Positions 26,797-36,084 are shown, counted from the first letter of the stretch. The stretch: DNA of 64,000 nt from Clostridium sp. AM58-1XD (GCF_003464085.1 NZ_QSDR01000020.1:20254-84253), one strand, 5' to 3'. Notes: a model not told the origin generated them from the letters alone. Translations and numbers: made by a program.

Positions 26797-27900
26797 CTAT
26801 TCTCCTGTATATCCGATCTCTTTAAAAACAGCCATCGCTTCCTCCACATCCTTCTTTGCAAAATCCTGCGCTTCTTTTCCGCCCATAAATACAGGTGTCA
26901 GATAATATTTCTCCAGATATCCTTCCTGCCAGTCCTTGGTTTCCGTAATCTTTTTTGCCATGTCAATATAAAATGCCATCGCTTCCTCTGAAATACCTTT
27001 TGCGGCGGACAGACCGCGGTACTCTCGTACGACGACCTTATCATAGCCCAGTTCTTTAAATGTCGGAGCATCTGCAAACAGGCCGCCCAGACGTTCTTCC
27101 GCATATGTTACAATCGGCTTGAATTTTTTAGCTTCCACCTGTCCGATGCATTCGGATGGATTCAGGATCGCTACATCTACATGGCCCCCCAGAAGCGCCG
27201 TTGCAGCATCACCTGAGCTGTCATATGTCACGTAGTTCATTTCCACATCCGCATATTTTTTAAGCAGCTCATATCCCAGCTGGTCGCTGTTTCCCTTGTT
27301 GGAACCGCCGAATTTCAACGTATTCGGATTCTCCTTTGCCGCTTTCACCAGAGATTCCAGATCCTGATAAGGGCCGTCGGCATTTACGCACAGAGTCAGG
27401 TCGTCATATGCCATTATTGCTACAATATCCGCCAGTTCATCTGATTTCAGATCCCAGTTGTTAACATAGGATACGAGAACGTTTCCGGAATGAAGTGTAA
27501 GAAGCGTATAATCGTCTCCTTTTTTCCCTCCCACGTAGTTATATCCAACTGCGCACGCTCCGCCCGGCTTATTGACAACCACCAGATTCTTCGGTGAAAG
27601 GTTATTTTTCTGTACGACATCAGCGATCATTCTGCCGCAGATGTCGGATCCCCCTCCAGCCGAAGCGGCCACGATCAGCTCCGATTCTTTCTTCATATCG
27701 AATGCAGGCGCAGCGTCCGCCTCTTTTTCTGTTTCCGCCTTCTCCGCCTGCGTATCCTCTGCCTCTGTTCCTTCTTCTTTCTTTTCTTCTGCTGATATGC
27801 TCTCCTGAGCCTGTGCCTTCTGATCCGCCTTTCCTCCGCAGCCTGTTATCAGAGCCGCCGCTGTTAAACCTGCTGCCAACAAAACGAGTGTTCTTTTCAT
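26797..27900 (-). CDS. tctC: Tripartite tricarboxylate transporter substrate-binding lipoprotein TctC
   Basis: Start at 27900 (MKRTLVLLAAG) keeps GGAGG six bases upstream; ATG 27906 abuts the site. Lipobox LITGCGG predicts a membrane-anchored lipoprotein, followed by an acidic linker and a TctC/Bug fold: ESELIVAASAGGGSDICGRM, VVNKPGGACAVGYNYV, LKFGGSNKGNSDQLGYELL and GHVDVAILNPSECIGQ. Bug proteins bind carboxylates. The ligand cannot be read from sequence; citrate-like, nicotinate-like and terephthalate-like ligands are all known in the family. Confidence 0.92.
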   Translation of the reverse strand: MKRTLVLLAAGLTAAALITGCGGKADQKAQAQESISAEEKKEEGTEAEDTQAEKAETEKEADAAPAFDMKKESELIVAASAGGGSDICGRMIADVVQKNNLSPKNLVVVNKPGGACAVGYNYVGGKKGDDYTLLTLHSGNVLVSYVNNWDLKSDELADIVAIMAYDDLTLCVNADGPYQDLESLVKAAKENPNTLKFGGSNKGNSDQLGYELLKKYADVEMNYVTYDSSGDAATALLGGHVDVAILNPSECIGQVEAKKFKPIVTYAEERLGGLFADAPTFKELGYDKVVVREYRGLSAAKGISEEAMAFYIDMAKKITETKDWQEGYLEKYYLTPVFMGGKEAQDFAKKDVEEAMAVFKEIGYTGE

Positions 27901-27968
27901 ATACATCCTCCAATCATCTTTGTAATCGTTTCTGCATTTTCCTTTTACCTGTTATCCATACTTAATAA

Positions 27969-29375
27969 TTACCGTTCCATTAAATCCTGCTTCTTTCTCA
28001 GCGCCCAGAGCACCGACTGCTCCGGCTCTTCAATCATTTCGTATGTGATCATTTCCCCCTTTTTCACATCCCGTATGAGCCTTTTCCCGCTCAGCATATG
28101 AGCCGGAACCGGATTTTCCGCCCCCACTAAAGATGCCGGAATAATTTTCGCTTTCAACTTTCTGTCGTGGTCATTTCCAAGTATCTCTCCTGCCGAAAGG
28201 TCGGTGTCTGCCGTCTGCACCAGATCGTAGTCCTGGAAATACCGGCGGGAACCGGTGGCCACTTCCAGCAGTCCTGCACAGAGGAGCGTGGTTGGAGCTT
28301 CTACTCCGCAGAGATGATACGGTCGGTATATGAGGGATACGGAGCCGTCAGAGTTGGAGAGGCATCCTTTTGTAGAAATAATCATCTGAGAATACTCGTT
28401 CTCGCACCGCACGACCATGAAAACGCCCCCGCCCATGCCCGCTTCATGTTCTTCTCTCAGGCATGTCACTACATCTACGATTCCGCTTTCCTTTAAGATT
28501 CCTCCGTTTTTTTTCTCACATAAAACCTTTGGAATCTCCGGTATGCGAAGGATTTCATCGTTCATTTCCGGCACATCCGGCTTCAATCCGACGGCATTAG
28601 CTGCGATTACCATCTCGCAGAGGTCAAATCCACCGCAGCCGTCCAGTTTCTCTGCGATCTCCTTTCTCCTCTTTAAATACTCCAACTGCTTTCTATCCGG
28701 CAGCTCCTCGATATATGGAATGTCCTCATCCTTCAGCTGGACCGTCACCGTCTCAGAGATGGTGATTCCGCCGTCTGATTCCACTCTCAGCGTTCTGTCC
28801 TTCCGGTTATAGATGAATTCTGCATCCCTTGTCTTTCCTGCGCAGATGACTTCCAGTCCCGTATCTCTGGCCCATTCCACCATTTGCATGAGAAGGCCGT
28901 GCTGGTCGCCGTCAATCGGCGTATAGACAACGCCCTTTTCTTTTGCAAGAGCATTCAAAATCGGACCTACGCAGGAATCTGTCTCTTTGTTAACCATAAC
29001 AAGATGCTTGCCGCTCTGAATGGCTGCCAGCCCATGAACCGCACCGGCTTCCGCATTCCCTGTGGATTCCACGATTACGTCAACGGGTAGTTCCATCATC
29101 ATCATGACATTCGAGGTGATCACGTATCTGCCTTCCTTCAGCGCTGTTGCCGCCTGTAGAGCCGTAGTGCATTCTACAATTTTTTCATCTGGTATGTGCG
29201 CTCTCTGAAATGCCAGCCTGGCGGCCTCCAGATTTTTATCCGCCAGAATCGGAACGTTCAGCATTCGGTTATTCAATGCCTGAATGATCACCGCCGTTCC
29301 AAAGTGCCCCGTTCCGATAATCCCCGCCGTCACTGTTTTTCCTTTGCAGCGGTCATATAGATTGTGATAAATCAT
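27969..29375 (-). CDS. SAF-domain NAD(P)-dependent dehydrogenase (homoserine dehydrogenase-like)
   Basis: Start 29375 (MIYHNLYDRCKGKTVTAG) follows GAGGAGGGA. The 468-residue protein has a Rossmann motif AGIIGTGHFGTAVI, VIVESTGNAEAGAVHG and HLVMVNKETDSCVGP as in homoserine-dehydrogenase-like enzymes, then GDQHGLLMQMV, and a C-terminal SAF domain (PVPAHMLSGKRLIRDVKKGE). The family acts on small hydroxy or branched acids, but the substrate is unknown. It is the first gene after the sigma-54 promoter and heads the Tct operon, suggesting that it oxidises or reduces the imported acid. Confidence 0.82.
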   Translation of the reverse strand: MIYHNLYDRCKGKTVTAGIIGTGHFGTAVIIQALNNRMLNVPILADKNLEAARLAFQRAHIPDEKIVECTTALQAATALKEGRYVITSNVMMMMELPVDVIVESTGNAEAGAVHGLAAIQSGKHLVMVNKETDSCVGPILNALAKEKGVVYTPIDGDQHGLLMQMVEWARDTGLEVICAGKTRDAEFIYNRKDRTLRVESDGGITISETVTVQLKDEDIPYIEELPDRKQLEYLKRRKEIAEKLDGCGGFDLCEMVIAANAVGLKPDVPEMNDEILRIPEIPKVLCEKKNGGILKESGIVDVVTCLREEHEAGMGGGVFMVVRCENEYSQMIISTKGCLSNSDGSVSLIYRPYHLCGVEAPTTLLCAGLLEVATGSRRYFQDYDLVQTADTDLSAGEILGNDHDRKLKAKIIPASLVGAENPVPAHMLSGKRLIRDVKKGEMITYEMIEEPEQSVLWALRKKQDLMER

Positions 29376-29406
29376 GTCCTTATCCCTCCTCTTATATATA
29401 ATTAAA

Positions 29407-29422
29407 AGCAAAGTTCGTGCCA
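29407..29422 (-). promoter_or_regulatory. Sigma-54 (-24/-12) promoter of the SAF-tctCBA-cupin operon
   Basis: Minus strand TGGCACG (29422-29416), AACT, TTGCT (29411-29407): an almost exact match to the TGGCACG-N4-TTGCW consensus, 32 bp before the dehydrogenase start. The gene immediately upstream encodes a sigma-54 activator. Confidence 0.9.
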
Positions 29423-29610
29423 ATTCTGCAATTACTCTTTAAAATAATTATTTCAAAAGCAATTGATCGGTCATTCCTCTTTTTTCCGCATGATTCATGA
29501 GAAATCAGGATTTCTGCAAAGAAAAAGGGAAATGCGGACGACAGCAGTTAAAGCCTACTCTCGTCCGTACCTCCCAATATATTCCTTTCATTCTTCCTAT
29601 CCGACCGTAT

Positions 29611-29650
29611 GTTGCATTCTGTTTTGCATTTTGCACGATGTATTATGCAA
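29611..29650. promoter_or_regulatory. Candidate enhancer sites for the sigma-54 activator
   Basis: TTGCAT/ATGCAA-type words recur four times within 40 bp (29612-29617, 29624-29629, 29630-29635, 29644-29649), about 200 bp upstream of the -24/-12 promoter, the usual distance for activator binding. They adjoin the stop codon of the activator gene. Confidence 0.45.
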
Positions 29651-29652
29651 TA

Positions 29653-31593
29653 TTACGATTCTTTTATTTCGATCTGATAACGCTTCATTTTTCTCCAGAG
29701 TGTGCTCCTGTCCATCCGCAGGATTCTGGCTGCTTCTCCACGATTTCCACCTGCCTTTTCCAGCGCCTCCTGAATCTCCATCCGTTCAATTTCAGCTTTT
29801 GACCATTCCATATCCAGTTTTCGAACATCCAGGGCAACCATTTTTCTACCGTTCATTCCATTTCCGGTTCCCTTCTCTGGTTCTGCAAATTCCAGCAGTT
29901 TCCTGACGCTTTCCTCCTCTGCCGTTTCCGTCTCACAGAGCACGCAGATCCGATGGACAAAATTGCGCAGCTCTCTGACATTGCCGTACCACGGATAGGA
30001 AATGAGAAGTTTTTCTGCGTCTTGTGAAAATCGCTTCAGCGTCCGGACGGAATCCAGTTCTGCCCTCTCGATGTAATACTTCAGCAGAGGTATGATATCC
30101 TCCTTACGCTCTCTCAGGGGAGGCAGTTTCAGCTGGAGAACGTCCAGCCTGTACAGCAGATCGCTTCGGAATTTGCCTTCCTCTACCTCTTTTCTCAGGT
30201 TCTTATTCGTCGCTGCAATGACGCGGACGTTGACCGGAATCACCTTGTCATGACCAAGACGCATGATCTCTTTTTCCTGCAGGACCCGCAGGAGCCTTCC
30301 CTGAAGCTTGGCAGAGAGATCGCCGATTTCATCTAAAAAGATCGTTCCGTTGTGAGCCACCTCGAAAAGTCCCATTTTCCCACCTTTTGCAGCCCCTGTA
30401 AAAGCGCCTTCTACATATCCGAACAGCTCACTCTCTAAAAGCTGCTCTGGAAGGGCAGCGCAGTTGATCGCTACAAAAGCATAATTTTTTCTGGAACTGA
30501 CATTGTGAATGCTTTGGGCAAACAGCTCCTTTCCTGTCCCCGTCTCCCCGTAGATCAGCACATTGGACTGATCTCTGCTGAATTTTTGGGCAATCCGAAT
30601 GACTTCTTCCATTCCTTTATCCCGATAAATGATATTTTCAAACCTGTATTTTGCCACAAACCCGTTTCCGGAAATTTTCTTTCTGATCTTGGCCTCCAGC
30701 TCCTGAAGATCCGTAACGTCCTGGCAAGTGACCACCATTCCACTGTTTTCGTTTTCTCCGGAAATCGGCACGCAGTTGAGCGTGATCGTCCTGCTGCGGA
30801 CCCTTTTCAGTTCATTCAGCATGTTCTCTCCGTAAATAACGACCCTGTCGATATCGATCTCAGGTATTAAGGCTGCTATATGGCTTCCTACCGCCGATTC
30901 CTCTTTAATATGGAACATGGAACATGCGCCTTTGTTGATGCTGGTAATCACTCCGTTTTTTTCCGTAGAGATAATTCCTTCAAAGGAATAATCCATGATT
31001 TTTTTCAGCCTGTCCCTTTTCTCCCGTTCTTTTCTCGTTGCCGCTACAAAGCGTACCGCTTCCTCCACCGCCTCACAGATGGCTTCCCGCCCCGTCCTGA
31101 TCAGCGTATAAGGGATTCCCAGACTCTGAGCAATGTCGCAGGAAGCCCGGCCTCCGATGATCGCTTCCGCTCCCTCTTCACACGCCCGTTCAATATTGCT
31201 TTGCAGCAGTCTCCTGTCATCCGTCAGATAGTGGATGACTTCTGCTTCTTCAAAGATATCGCGGATATTCTGTATGCCGTAAATCATATTGGCCGTCCCG
31301 ATCAAGGCCATTTTTCTGCACCTGTATGTCTCCCTGCATCTCTTCACTGCCATCAGAATATCGTATCCCGTCGTCTTGAGCTCCACATTCAATATATCTT
31401 TGGAACGCATATACAGCGATGTAAATCCTCTGGAAATCACCACATCGCAGTCCAGCTGAAGCTGCATTTCTTCCTTCGGTTTTACGACGATGGTCTCATG
31501 AACGATCTCCTCTTCAGAAGAAATCAGCTGAAACGCTTCTTCCACATCTCTATGCATATCATAGTACGGTACTATAAACACGATATGTATCAT
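29653..31593 (-). CDS. Sigma-54-dependent activator with PrpR N-terminal sensor domain
   Basis: Start 31593 (MIHIVFIVPYYDM) has GGGGAG upstream. The roughly 646-residue protein has a PrpR_N small-molecule sensor (about 1-170), a PAS domain (EGIISTEKNGVITSINKGA region), an AAA+ domain with Walker A GETGTGKELF near residue 350, the sigma-54 contact loop GAFTGA near 396 and Walker B GTIFLDEIGDL, and a C-terminal Fis-type helix-turn-helix (GNRGEAARILRMDRSTLW). PrpR_N sensors bind acyl-CoA-like or carboxylate inducers. It reads toward the Tct operon and very probably activates it in response to the imported acid. Confidence 0.95.
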   Translation of the reverse strand: MIHIVFIVPYYDMHRDVEEAFQLISSEEEIVHETIVVKPKEEMQLQLDCDVVISRGFTSLYMRSKDILNVELKTTGYDILMAVKRCRETYRCRKMALIGTANMIYGIQNIRDIFEEAEVIHYLTDDRRLLQSNIERACEEGAEAIIGGRASCDIAQSLGIPYTLIRTGREAICEAVEEAVRFVAATRKEREKRDRLKKIMDYSFEGIISTEKNGVITSINKGACSMFHIKEESAVGSHIAALIPEIDIDRVVIYGENMLNELKRVRSRTITLNCVPISGENENSGMVVTCQDVTDLQELEAKIRKKISGNGFVAKYRFENIIYRDKGMEEVIRIAQKFSRDQSNVLIYGETGTGKELFAQSIHNVSSRKNYAFVAINCAALPEQLLESELFGYVEGAFTGAAKGGKMGLFEVAHNGTIFLDEIGDLSAKLQGRLLRVLQEKEIMRLGHDKVIPVNVRVIAATNKNLRKEVEEGKFRSDLLYRLDVLQLKLPPLRERKEDIIPLLKYYIERAELDSVRTLKRFSQDAEKLLISYPWYGNVRELRNFVHRICVLCETETAEEESVRKLLEFAEPEKGTGNGMNGRKMVALDVRKLDMEWSKAEIERMEIQEALEKAGGNRGEAARILRMDRSTLWRKMKRYQIEIKES

Positions 31594-31761
31594 TTTCTCC
31601 CCTGTCCTTGTGTCGTCAGATTTTCTTTCCTGGTACATTTTCCGAAACAGTCATATACCTACTGTTTTAATTTAACCTTATCGGATCAGGCATATGTTGT
31701 CAATCCCGCATAAACGGGTATGCAAGCAGCGAAATGTGTTCCTATATTATGACATTAAAAT

Positions 31762-31797
31762 GCCGGGAGTTGACAGCTGTCAGGCTGACCTCCCGGC
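31762..31797 (-). terminator. Hairpin terminator after the M20 hydrolase
   Basis: GCCGGGAG (31762-31769) pairs with CTCCCGGC (31790-31797); the loop holds the palindrome TGACAGCTGTCA. On the minus strand ATTTTAATG follows. It separates the M20 unit from the activator gene. Confidence 0.6.
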
Positions 31798-31850
31798 GTA
31801 ATTAGATTTCGCTTAGATTCATTGATCTCACTTCCACTGATTCCCACTGC

Positions 31851-33086
31851 TTATCTGGACGACAGTTCTTTCACGGACTGGCAGATCACTTCAATGCCCT
31901 TCTGAAGCAGCTCATAGTCCGTCCATTCCTGCGGACAATGGCTTCTGCCTTCCCGGCTCTGGGTAAATACCATGGCAACTCTGGCAATATCAGCCATGAC
32001 CATGGCGTCGTGACCGGCGCCGGAAAGGATCTCTCTGTAAGAGAAGCCTGACTGTTCTGCACTCTTCTTCAGGACGTTCTTCAACTCCCCGTCCATCTGC
32101 ACAGGTGCCACTTTCAACTTCTCATCCAGACGGTATGATATCCCTTCCACCTGGCGGCAGGACGCTTCCAGAGAATCCCTCACTGCCTGAAGGCAGCTCT
32201 CAATGCTCTCCGGATTCTTGCTTCTGCAGTCTATGGTGAATTCCGTCCTGCCCGGAACAATGTTAAATGCTCCCGGAGCCGTTTCCACTCGGCCTACCGT
32301 AAATACCGTTCCGTCTCCCAGCTCTTTCGCACGATCAGCGCCTGCCACCGCCGCTTTAGCCGCGGCCTGGAAGCTGTCTGCTCTCATGTTCATCGGCGTC
32401 GTTCCCGCATGGTCAGGACGTCCCTCGACCACAACAATGCAGGATTTGATTCCCACGATGCAGTCTACGATTCCGATATCGTATCCTTCCTTTTCGAGAA
32501 TTGGCCCCTGCTCGATATGCAGTTCCAAAAAGGCCTCGATCTCCCCCGGCTTCCTAATGCAGGAGGCGATATCTTCCGGATCCAGCCCATATGCCTTCAT
32601 CGCCACGGCCATGGAAATCCCGTCTTTATCCTTTGCCTCATGTACTTCGTCTCCGTACAGCCTTCCGGCCATAGAACGGCTTCCGAACAGGCCTCCGTTA
32701 AACCGCGCCCCCTCTTCTTCTGGAAGAGCAACAAATTCAACCGTCCTTTCCGGCACATATCCTGTCTCCTTAAAAACTCTGGCTGTCTCCAGGGCCGCCG
32801 CGACACCGGCCTGACCGTCAAAATTACCTCCGCATTTCACCGAGTCGAAATGGCTTCCCGTCATGATCACCGGAGCAGAAGGATTCTTTCCCTCCAGTCT
32901 GCCGATAATCGTTCCGGCCGCGTTCTCTCTCACGTCAAGGCCGGCCTCTTTCATCTGAGATATTATATAATTTCTCGCCTTTTTAAACTCTTCCGTATAG
33001 GTAAAACGTGTGCAGCCTTCCTCTGAAGCCGTAAACTCCGCCAGCGCTTCAATATCCTTTTGAATTCTCTCTCTGTTAGTTTCCAT
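31851..33086 (-). CDS. M20-family Zn-dependent amidohydrolase (allantoate amidohydrolase / N-carbamoyl-L-amino acid hydrolase type)
   Basis: Start 33086 (METNRERIQKDIEALAEFT) follows GGGGGAC. The 411-residue enzyme shows the metal ligands of the family: MTGSHFDSV (His), GGNFDGQAGV (bridging Asp), LPEEEGARF (Glu-Glu), ELHIEQGPIL (His) and GRSHCPQEW near the C terminus; the dimerisation lid lies between. Members hydrolyse ureido or carbamoyl amides such as allantoate, ureidoglycolate or N-carbamoyl amino acids. It follows a VOC gene by 29 bp and precedes the sigma-54 activator, so it may process the same nutrient. Confidence 0.9.
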   Translation of the reverse strand: METNRERIQKDIEALAEFTASEEGCTRFTYTEEFKKARNYIISQMKEAGLDVRENAAGTIIGRLEGKNPSAPVIMTGSHFDSVKCGGNFDGQAGVAAALETARVFKETGYVPERTVEFVALPEEEGARFNGGLFGSRSMAGRLYGDEVHEAKDKDGISMAVAMKAYGLDPEDIASCIRKPGEIEAFLELHIEQGPILEKEGYDIGIVDCIVGIKSCIVVVEGRPDHAGTTPMNMRADSFQAAAKAAVAGADRAKELGDGTVFTVGRVETAPGAFNIVPGRTEFTIDCRSKNPESIESCLQAVRDSLEASCRQVEGISYRLDEKLKVAPVQMDGELKNVLKKSAEQSGFSYREILSGAGHDAMVMADIARVAMVFTQSREGRSHCPQEWTDYELLQKGIEVICQSVKELSSR

Positions 33087-33115
33087 CGTAAGTCCCCCGT
33101 TAGCTTTCTTCTTTC

Positions 33116-33465
33116 TTATCTCATTTCCAAAACTTCCACGCAAAGGCCGTCACCGACGCGGATCCAGTTATGGCCCTGCTTCATCTCTGCCGCGCCGAAC
33201 TCTTCATATGCCCTCTTTAAGCATTCGTCTCTGTCCGATACGTTTACGCCCAGATGTCTGCAGCGGTCCTGTTCCGCAAACTTTTCGTCCGGTGATGCGA
33301 TTAACTGAATTCCTCCGATCAGCCATACCTGCTTCGCTGGTCTTCCGGTCCGTCATACTCTCTTACCTTCATTCCAAACGCCCTGTCAAAAAAACGGATA
33401 TACCAGTTGATATCTCCGACTGCGACTGCGCTGTGATCAATAGCTGATTTGATTTCCTTTTCCAT
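33116..33465 (-). CDS. VOC (glyoxalase/dioxygenase fold) protein, one frameshift near 33333
   Basis: ATG 33465 starts MEKEIKSAIDHSAVAVGDIN and FFDRAFGMKVREYDGPED; after QR the frame stops. Adding one base (A in CGAAGC, about 33331-33336) gives QVWLIGGIQLIASPDEKF, CRHLGVNVSDRDECLKRAY and GDGLCVEVLEMR, stopping at 33116: 116 residues, one VOC monomer with His and Glu metal ligands. VOC proteins isomerise or epimerise small metabolites. It is co-transcribed with the M20 gene. Confidence 0.8.
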
Positions 33466-33559
33466 ACATATTCTCCCATCTTGTATTATTTTATTACATC
33501 ATAAACGATTCAGGACGGTTTCTCTGCCCGCCATCCTGAACAGTTACGTATAACCACCA

Positions 33560-34516
33560 TCAACGCTTTACATAATTTTGTGCCTCTTCTAATGTAAGGC
33601 TGAACTTCTCCTGCAGTTTCTGCAGAATCGTATCATCAGGTATATCCAAATCCTTCAGGGCAGAAACCATTCCTTCAATTCCCTTTTCTATTCCTTTTTC
33701 TATTCCTTTTTCTTCCACGCCTTTACTCAGGTTACACATCAACGACACCTCACTTTCTAACGTCTGCGTCATTTCTATCTGGAAATCTTCCTCTAATATC
33801 TGGCATTTTTCTGCCGGACCCGTCTCTGTGGAGAGAAGTACATCCAAAAGCTTTAAAACGCCTGCATATTCTTTATCCTCCGGCCTTCCAAGACAAATCA
33901 TAACCGCTGCCATGAGATCATAGTCCGACTTCTTTTCCACCACGCTGCCCACCAGATTCTCTTCGGTTATATAATAACGGGTAATGCTGTTTTCCCTGTT
34001 CTTCGGCGGATTCATGCAAATCCAAATGCTGTATACCTTTTTTATATCCTCATAATGGGACTCCATAAACTCGGTTCCATACTGAGATGATAACATCCGG
34101 CTGCAGTAATAGATTCCACGTTTGATCAGCGGATAGCCTGGATAGAAATCATTCTGGGCCTCTACATTAATAATCAGACGTATTCTCTCTCCTGAAACCG
34201 GCGCAACTGCTGCAAAACGGATATCATATGTGACGGTTCCTTCTGTCATAGTTGTATCTTCGCCGCTCAGCCCATGAATCATGGGAGCCGCATTCGTTTC
34301 ATCCGGGGCTACTGCCACCTCCGCCACCTGCGGTTTGTCCTCAATATACTGTTCTGCAATCTCTCTTACATCACAGTCCCGATATTCCTGGAGACAGTTC
34401 TTCATAATCCATGCCAATATGATTTTTTCGGATAACAGCCGTTTACAGGCCGCATCATAATTTGCCTTATCGTCCGCAATACGGATATTCTTTGCAATCG
34501 TCTTTTCTGTATTCAC
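33560..34516 (-). CDS. Rpn-family PD-(D/E)XK nuclease / recombination-promoting protein
   Basis: The 318-residue protein has TVTYDIRFAAVAP followed by IINVEAQNDFYPGY (the D...ExQ nuclease core) and KRGIYYCSRMLSSQYGTEF, typical of the Rpn/PDDEXK transposase-like family abundant in Lachnospiraceae. Near the C terminus GIEKGIEKGIEG is a short helical heptad repeat common in these proteins. Rpn proteins promote RecA-independent recombination and may be mobile or defensive; no inverted repeats are seen here. It has its own strong promoter. Confidence 0.87.
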   Translation of the reverse strand: MNTEKTIAKNIRIADDKANYDAACKRLLSEKIILAWIMKNCLQEYRDCDVREIAEQYIEDKPQVAEVAVAPDETNAAPMIHGLSGEDTTMTEGTVTYDIRFAAVAPVSGERIRLIINVEAQNDFYPGYPLIKRGIYYCSRMLSSQYGTEFMESHYEDIKKVYSIWICMNPPKNRENSITRYYITEENLVGSVVEKKSDYDLMAAVMICLGRPEDKEYAGVLKLLDVLLSTETGPAEKCQILEEDFQIEMTQTLESEVSLMCNLSKGVEEKGIEKGIEKGIEGMVSALKDLDIPDDTILQKLQEKFSLTLEEAQNYVKR

Positions 34517-34575
34517 GGCACCACCTCCCGTATTGTGATGTTCTTCTGTTATTTCCTTACAATTACTATAAACGT

Positions 34576-34604
34576 ATTATACACAATCCCGGGCTGAATT
34601 TCAA
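34576..34604 (-). promoter_or_regulatory. Sigma-70 promoter of the Rpn gene
   Basis: Minus strand -35 TTGAAA (34604-34599), 17-base spacer, consensus -10 TATAAT (34581-34576). The 200 bp further up to the VanW stop show only a weak hairpin near 34710-34740. Confidence 0.75.
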
Positions 34605-34806
34605 TATGCCCTGAACCAACGACATATCTCTGATACCGCTTCCTCCCGCATGGCAAGCCGATTCTGGCAGCAGTCCGCACTGACATCCATTTCAATAGCA
34701 AAAAACCACCGAGCTCGTTTGTCTGCTCCGATGGAATTATTAATATAGCTCTTATATTTATCTGTTTTCATACACAATGCTCTTCAAAACGCCTGCATGA
34801 TCTCTG

Positions 34807-35664
34807 TTATTCGGCGGATTCATGCATATTTCCGTCAGAAATAAATGGAGCATACATCATCATGGCGTGGTTGCTCAGCACAAATTCCTCTCCGATCATG
34901 GTTCCGTCTTTAAATATCTGTCTGTACAGCTCGTTGTGCCTGCTGTATCCGCCCCAGTACTCGCCTTTCATCATGTGGTTCCGCTCCACAATTTCATAGG
35001 TGACATCAGCCGGTTCGGACGATCGCAGTTCCCCGCGAAGATCGTCTCCGTCCAGCCAGACCATGATTTGAAAATCTCTGTCCGTATCATTGCGTATCAT
35101 CAGATCGATGTGAAGATAGGAGCAGGTGGCCCCGCTGCCAAAAGGCTGCTTCCTGTTGGAATCCGGAAAAACGTCATAGCTGTGGCGGTGTCGCTCCGTT
35201 ACGGTGAGCGGGGAATGGAGAACCATCCAGAAAATCAGATTTGACATCTGGCACAGGCCGCCTCCCGGTCCATAGCCGATTCTTCCTCCCTTGAGCACCA
35301 TACCATCCAGATATCCCCTGCGATACGTTGGCTTACCGATCAGCTTCCAGTAGCTGAATATCTGGCCGGGATGGATCACAACTCCGTGAATCCGTGCAGA
35401 AGCCAATCTGAGATTCGTGATCTTATTATACTGATATTGCATATCCAAATCTTTCAGCCTGCGGAGCAGAGGTGTCCTGTGCTCAAAGCAGACATACGGA
35501 AGTTTATTTTCACATACATTTTGGGAACAGGAGGCGAACTTTCTGTTCATTACAAGCCAAACGGCCCGCCGTAGACAGCCATAATATATTTTTCCGCACT
35601 CCGCCCGCAGTCTGGACCGCTTTCTGCAGGGACGGACCTGCTCTGTCTTGCCTTCGTACATCAT
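34807..35664 (-). CDS. VanW family protein
   Basis: Start 35664 (MMYEGKTEQVRPCRKRSR) with AGGAGACAGG upstream is preferred over the open extension to 35733. The 285-residue protein has NKITNLRLASARIHGVVIHP, IFSYWKLIGKPTYRRGY, GGRIGYGPGGGLCQMSNLIF and RHRHSYDVFPDS, which define the VanW domain. VanW occurs in some vancomycin-resistance clusters but also alone in many Clostridia; no other van genes are present, so resistance should not be inferred. Role unknown, probably envelope-related. Confidence 0.88.
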   Translation of the reverse strand: MMYEGKTEQVRPCRKRSRLRAECGKIYYGCLRRAVWLVMNRKFASCSQNVCENKLPYVCFEHRTPLLRRLKDLDMQYQYNKITNLRLASARIHGVVIHPGQIFSYWKLIGKPTYRRGYLDGMVLKGGRIGYGPGGGLCQMSNLIFWMVLHSPLTVTERHRHSYDVFPDSNRKQPFGSGATCSYLHIDLMIRNDTDRDFQIMVWLDGDDLRGELRSSEPADVTYEIVERNHMMKGEYWGGYSRHNELYRQIFKDGTMIGEEFVLSNHAMMMYAPFISDGNMHESAE

Positions 35665-36084
35665 TTTCCTGTCTCCTGCCTTTCTGGAAATATTATCTAT
35701 TCCCATTATAGCAGTACATGTTCCGGGGGGCAACTCTTTCGTTATTCTGCGGCAATCACATCATCAAGCCTTATTTTCGGCGCATCCTGAACAGGAGAAA
35801 ACCTGTCGTCTGATATGATGGAAGCCATCCGGCAGAAGTCCCTGGAGGTAATTCCAGCAGAACATCTTCCTCAGCTTCATTATGAAAGCGATTATATGGA
35901 TTCCTACATCTCCGGGCTTGCACAAATCGCTTTCAACCATCTGTTTTGAACAAAGAGTTCCGCTTGGAGGAACTCTCGCGGTGCCGCGCGGCTGCTTCAG
36001 CAGCCATTAACCTCTGCGCGGCATACGCCTCCCTGCGGAGCGCTTTTAATTCATAAGACGTAATTTTTCAAGAAAGAAACAACA
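35665..36084. other. Intergenic region with a gene remnant and GC-rich inverted repeats
   Basis: On the plus strand an open frame at 35791-35949 (ATG at 35815) ends in YMDSYISGLAQIAFNHLF; it has no clear start context and looks like the C-terminal scrap of a lost gene. Downstream, TGCCGCGC and GCGCGGCA (about 35983-36025) enclose GCTGCT/AGCAGC, forming a nested hairpin. No complete gene is visible. Confidence 0.4.

Noticed and set aside
33560..34516. Rpn gene as an insertion sequence
   Set aside because: No terminal inverted repeats or target duplications flank it, and it has its own ordinary promoter.
34807..34830. A 17-base stretch at the vanW 3' end that also occurs inside the Rpn gene (about 34001-34017)
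   Set aside because: The two copies are in different reading contexts and flanking similarity is poor; a chance match in 64 kb is not very unlikely.
34807..35664. VanW as evidence of vancomycin resistance
   Set aside because: No vanA/B ligase, vanH, vanX or vanRS genes are present, and VanW-domain proteins are common alone in Clostridia.
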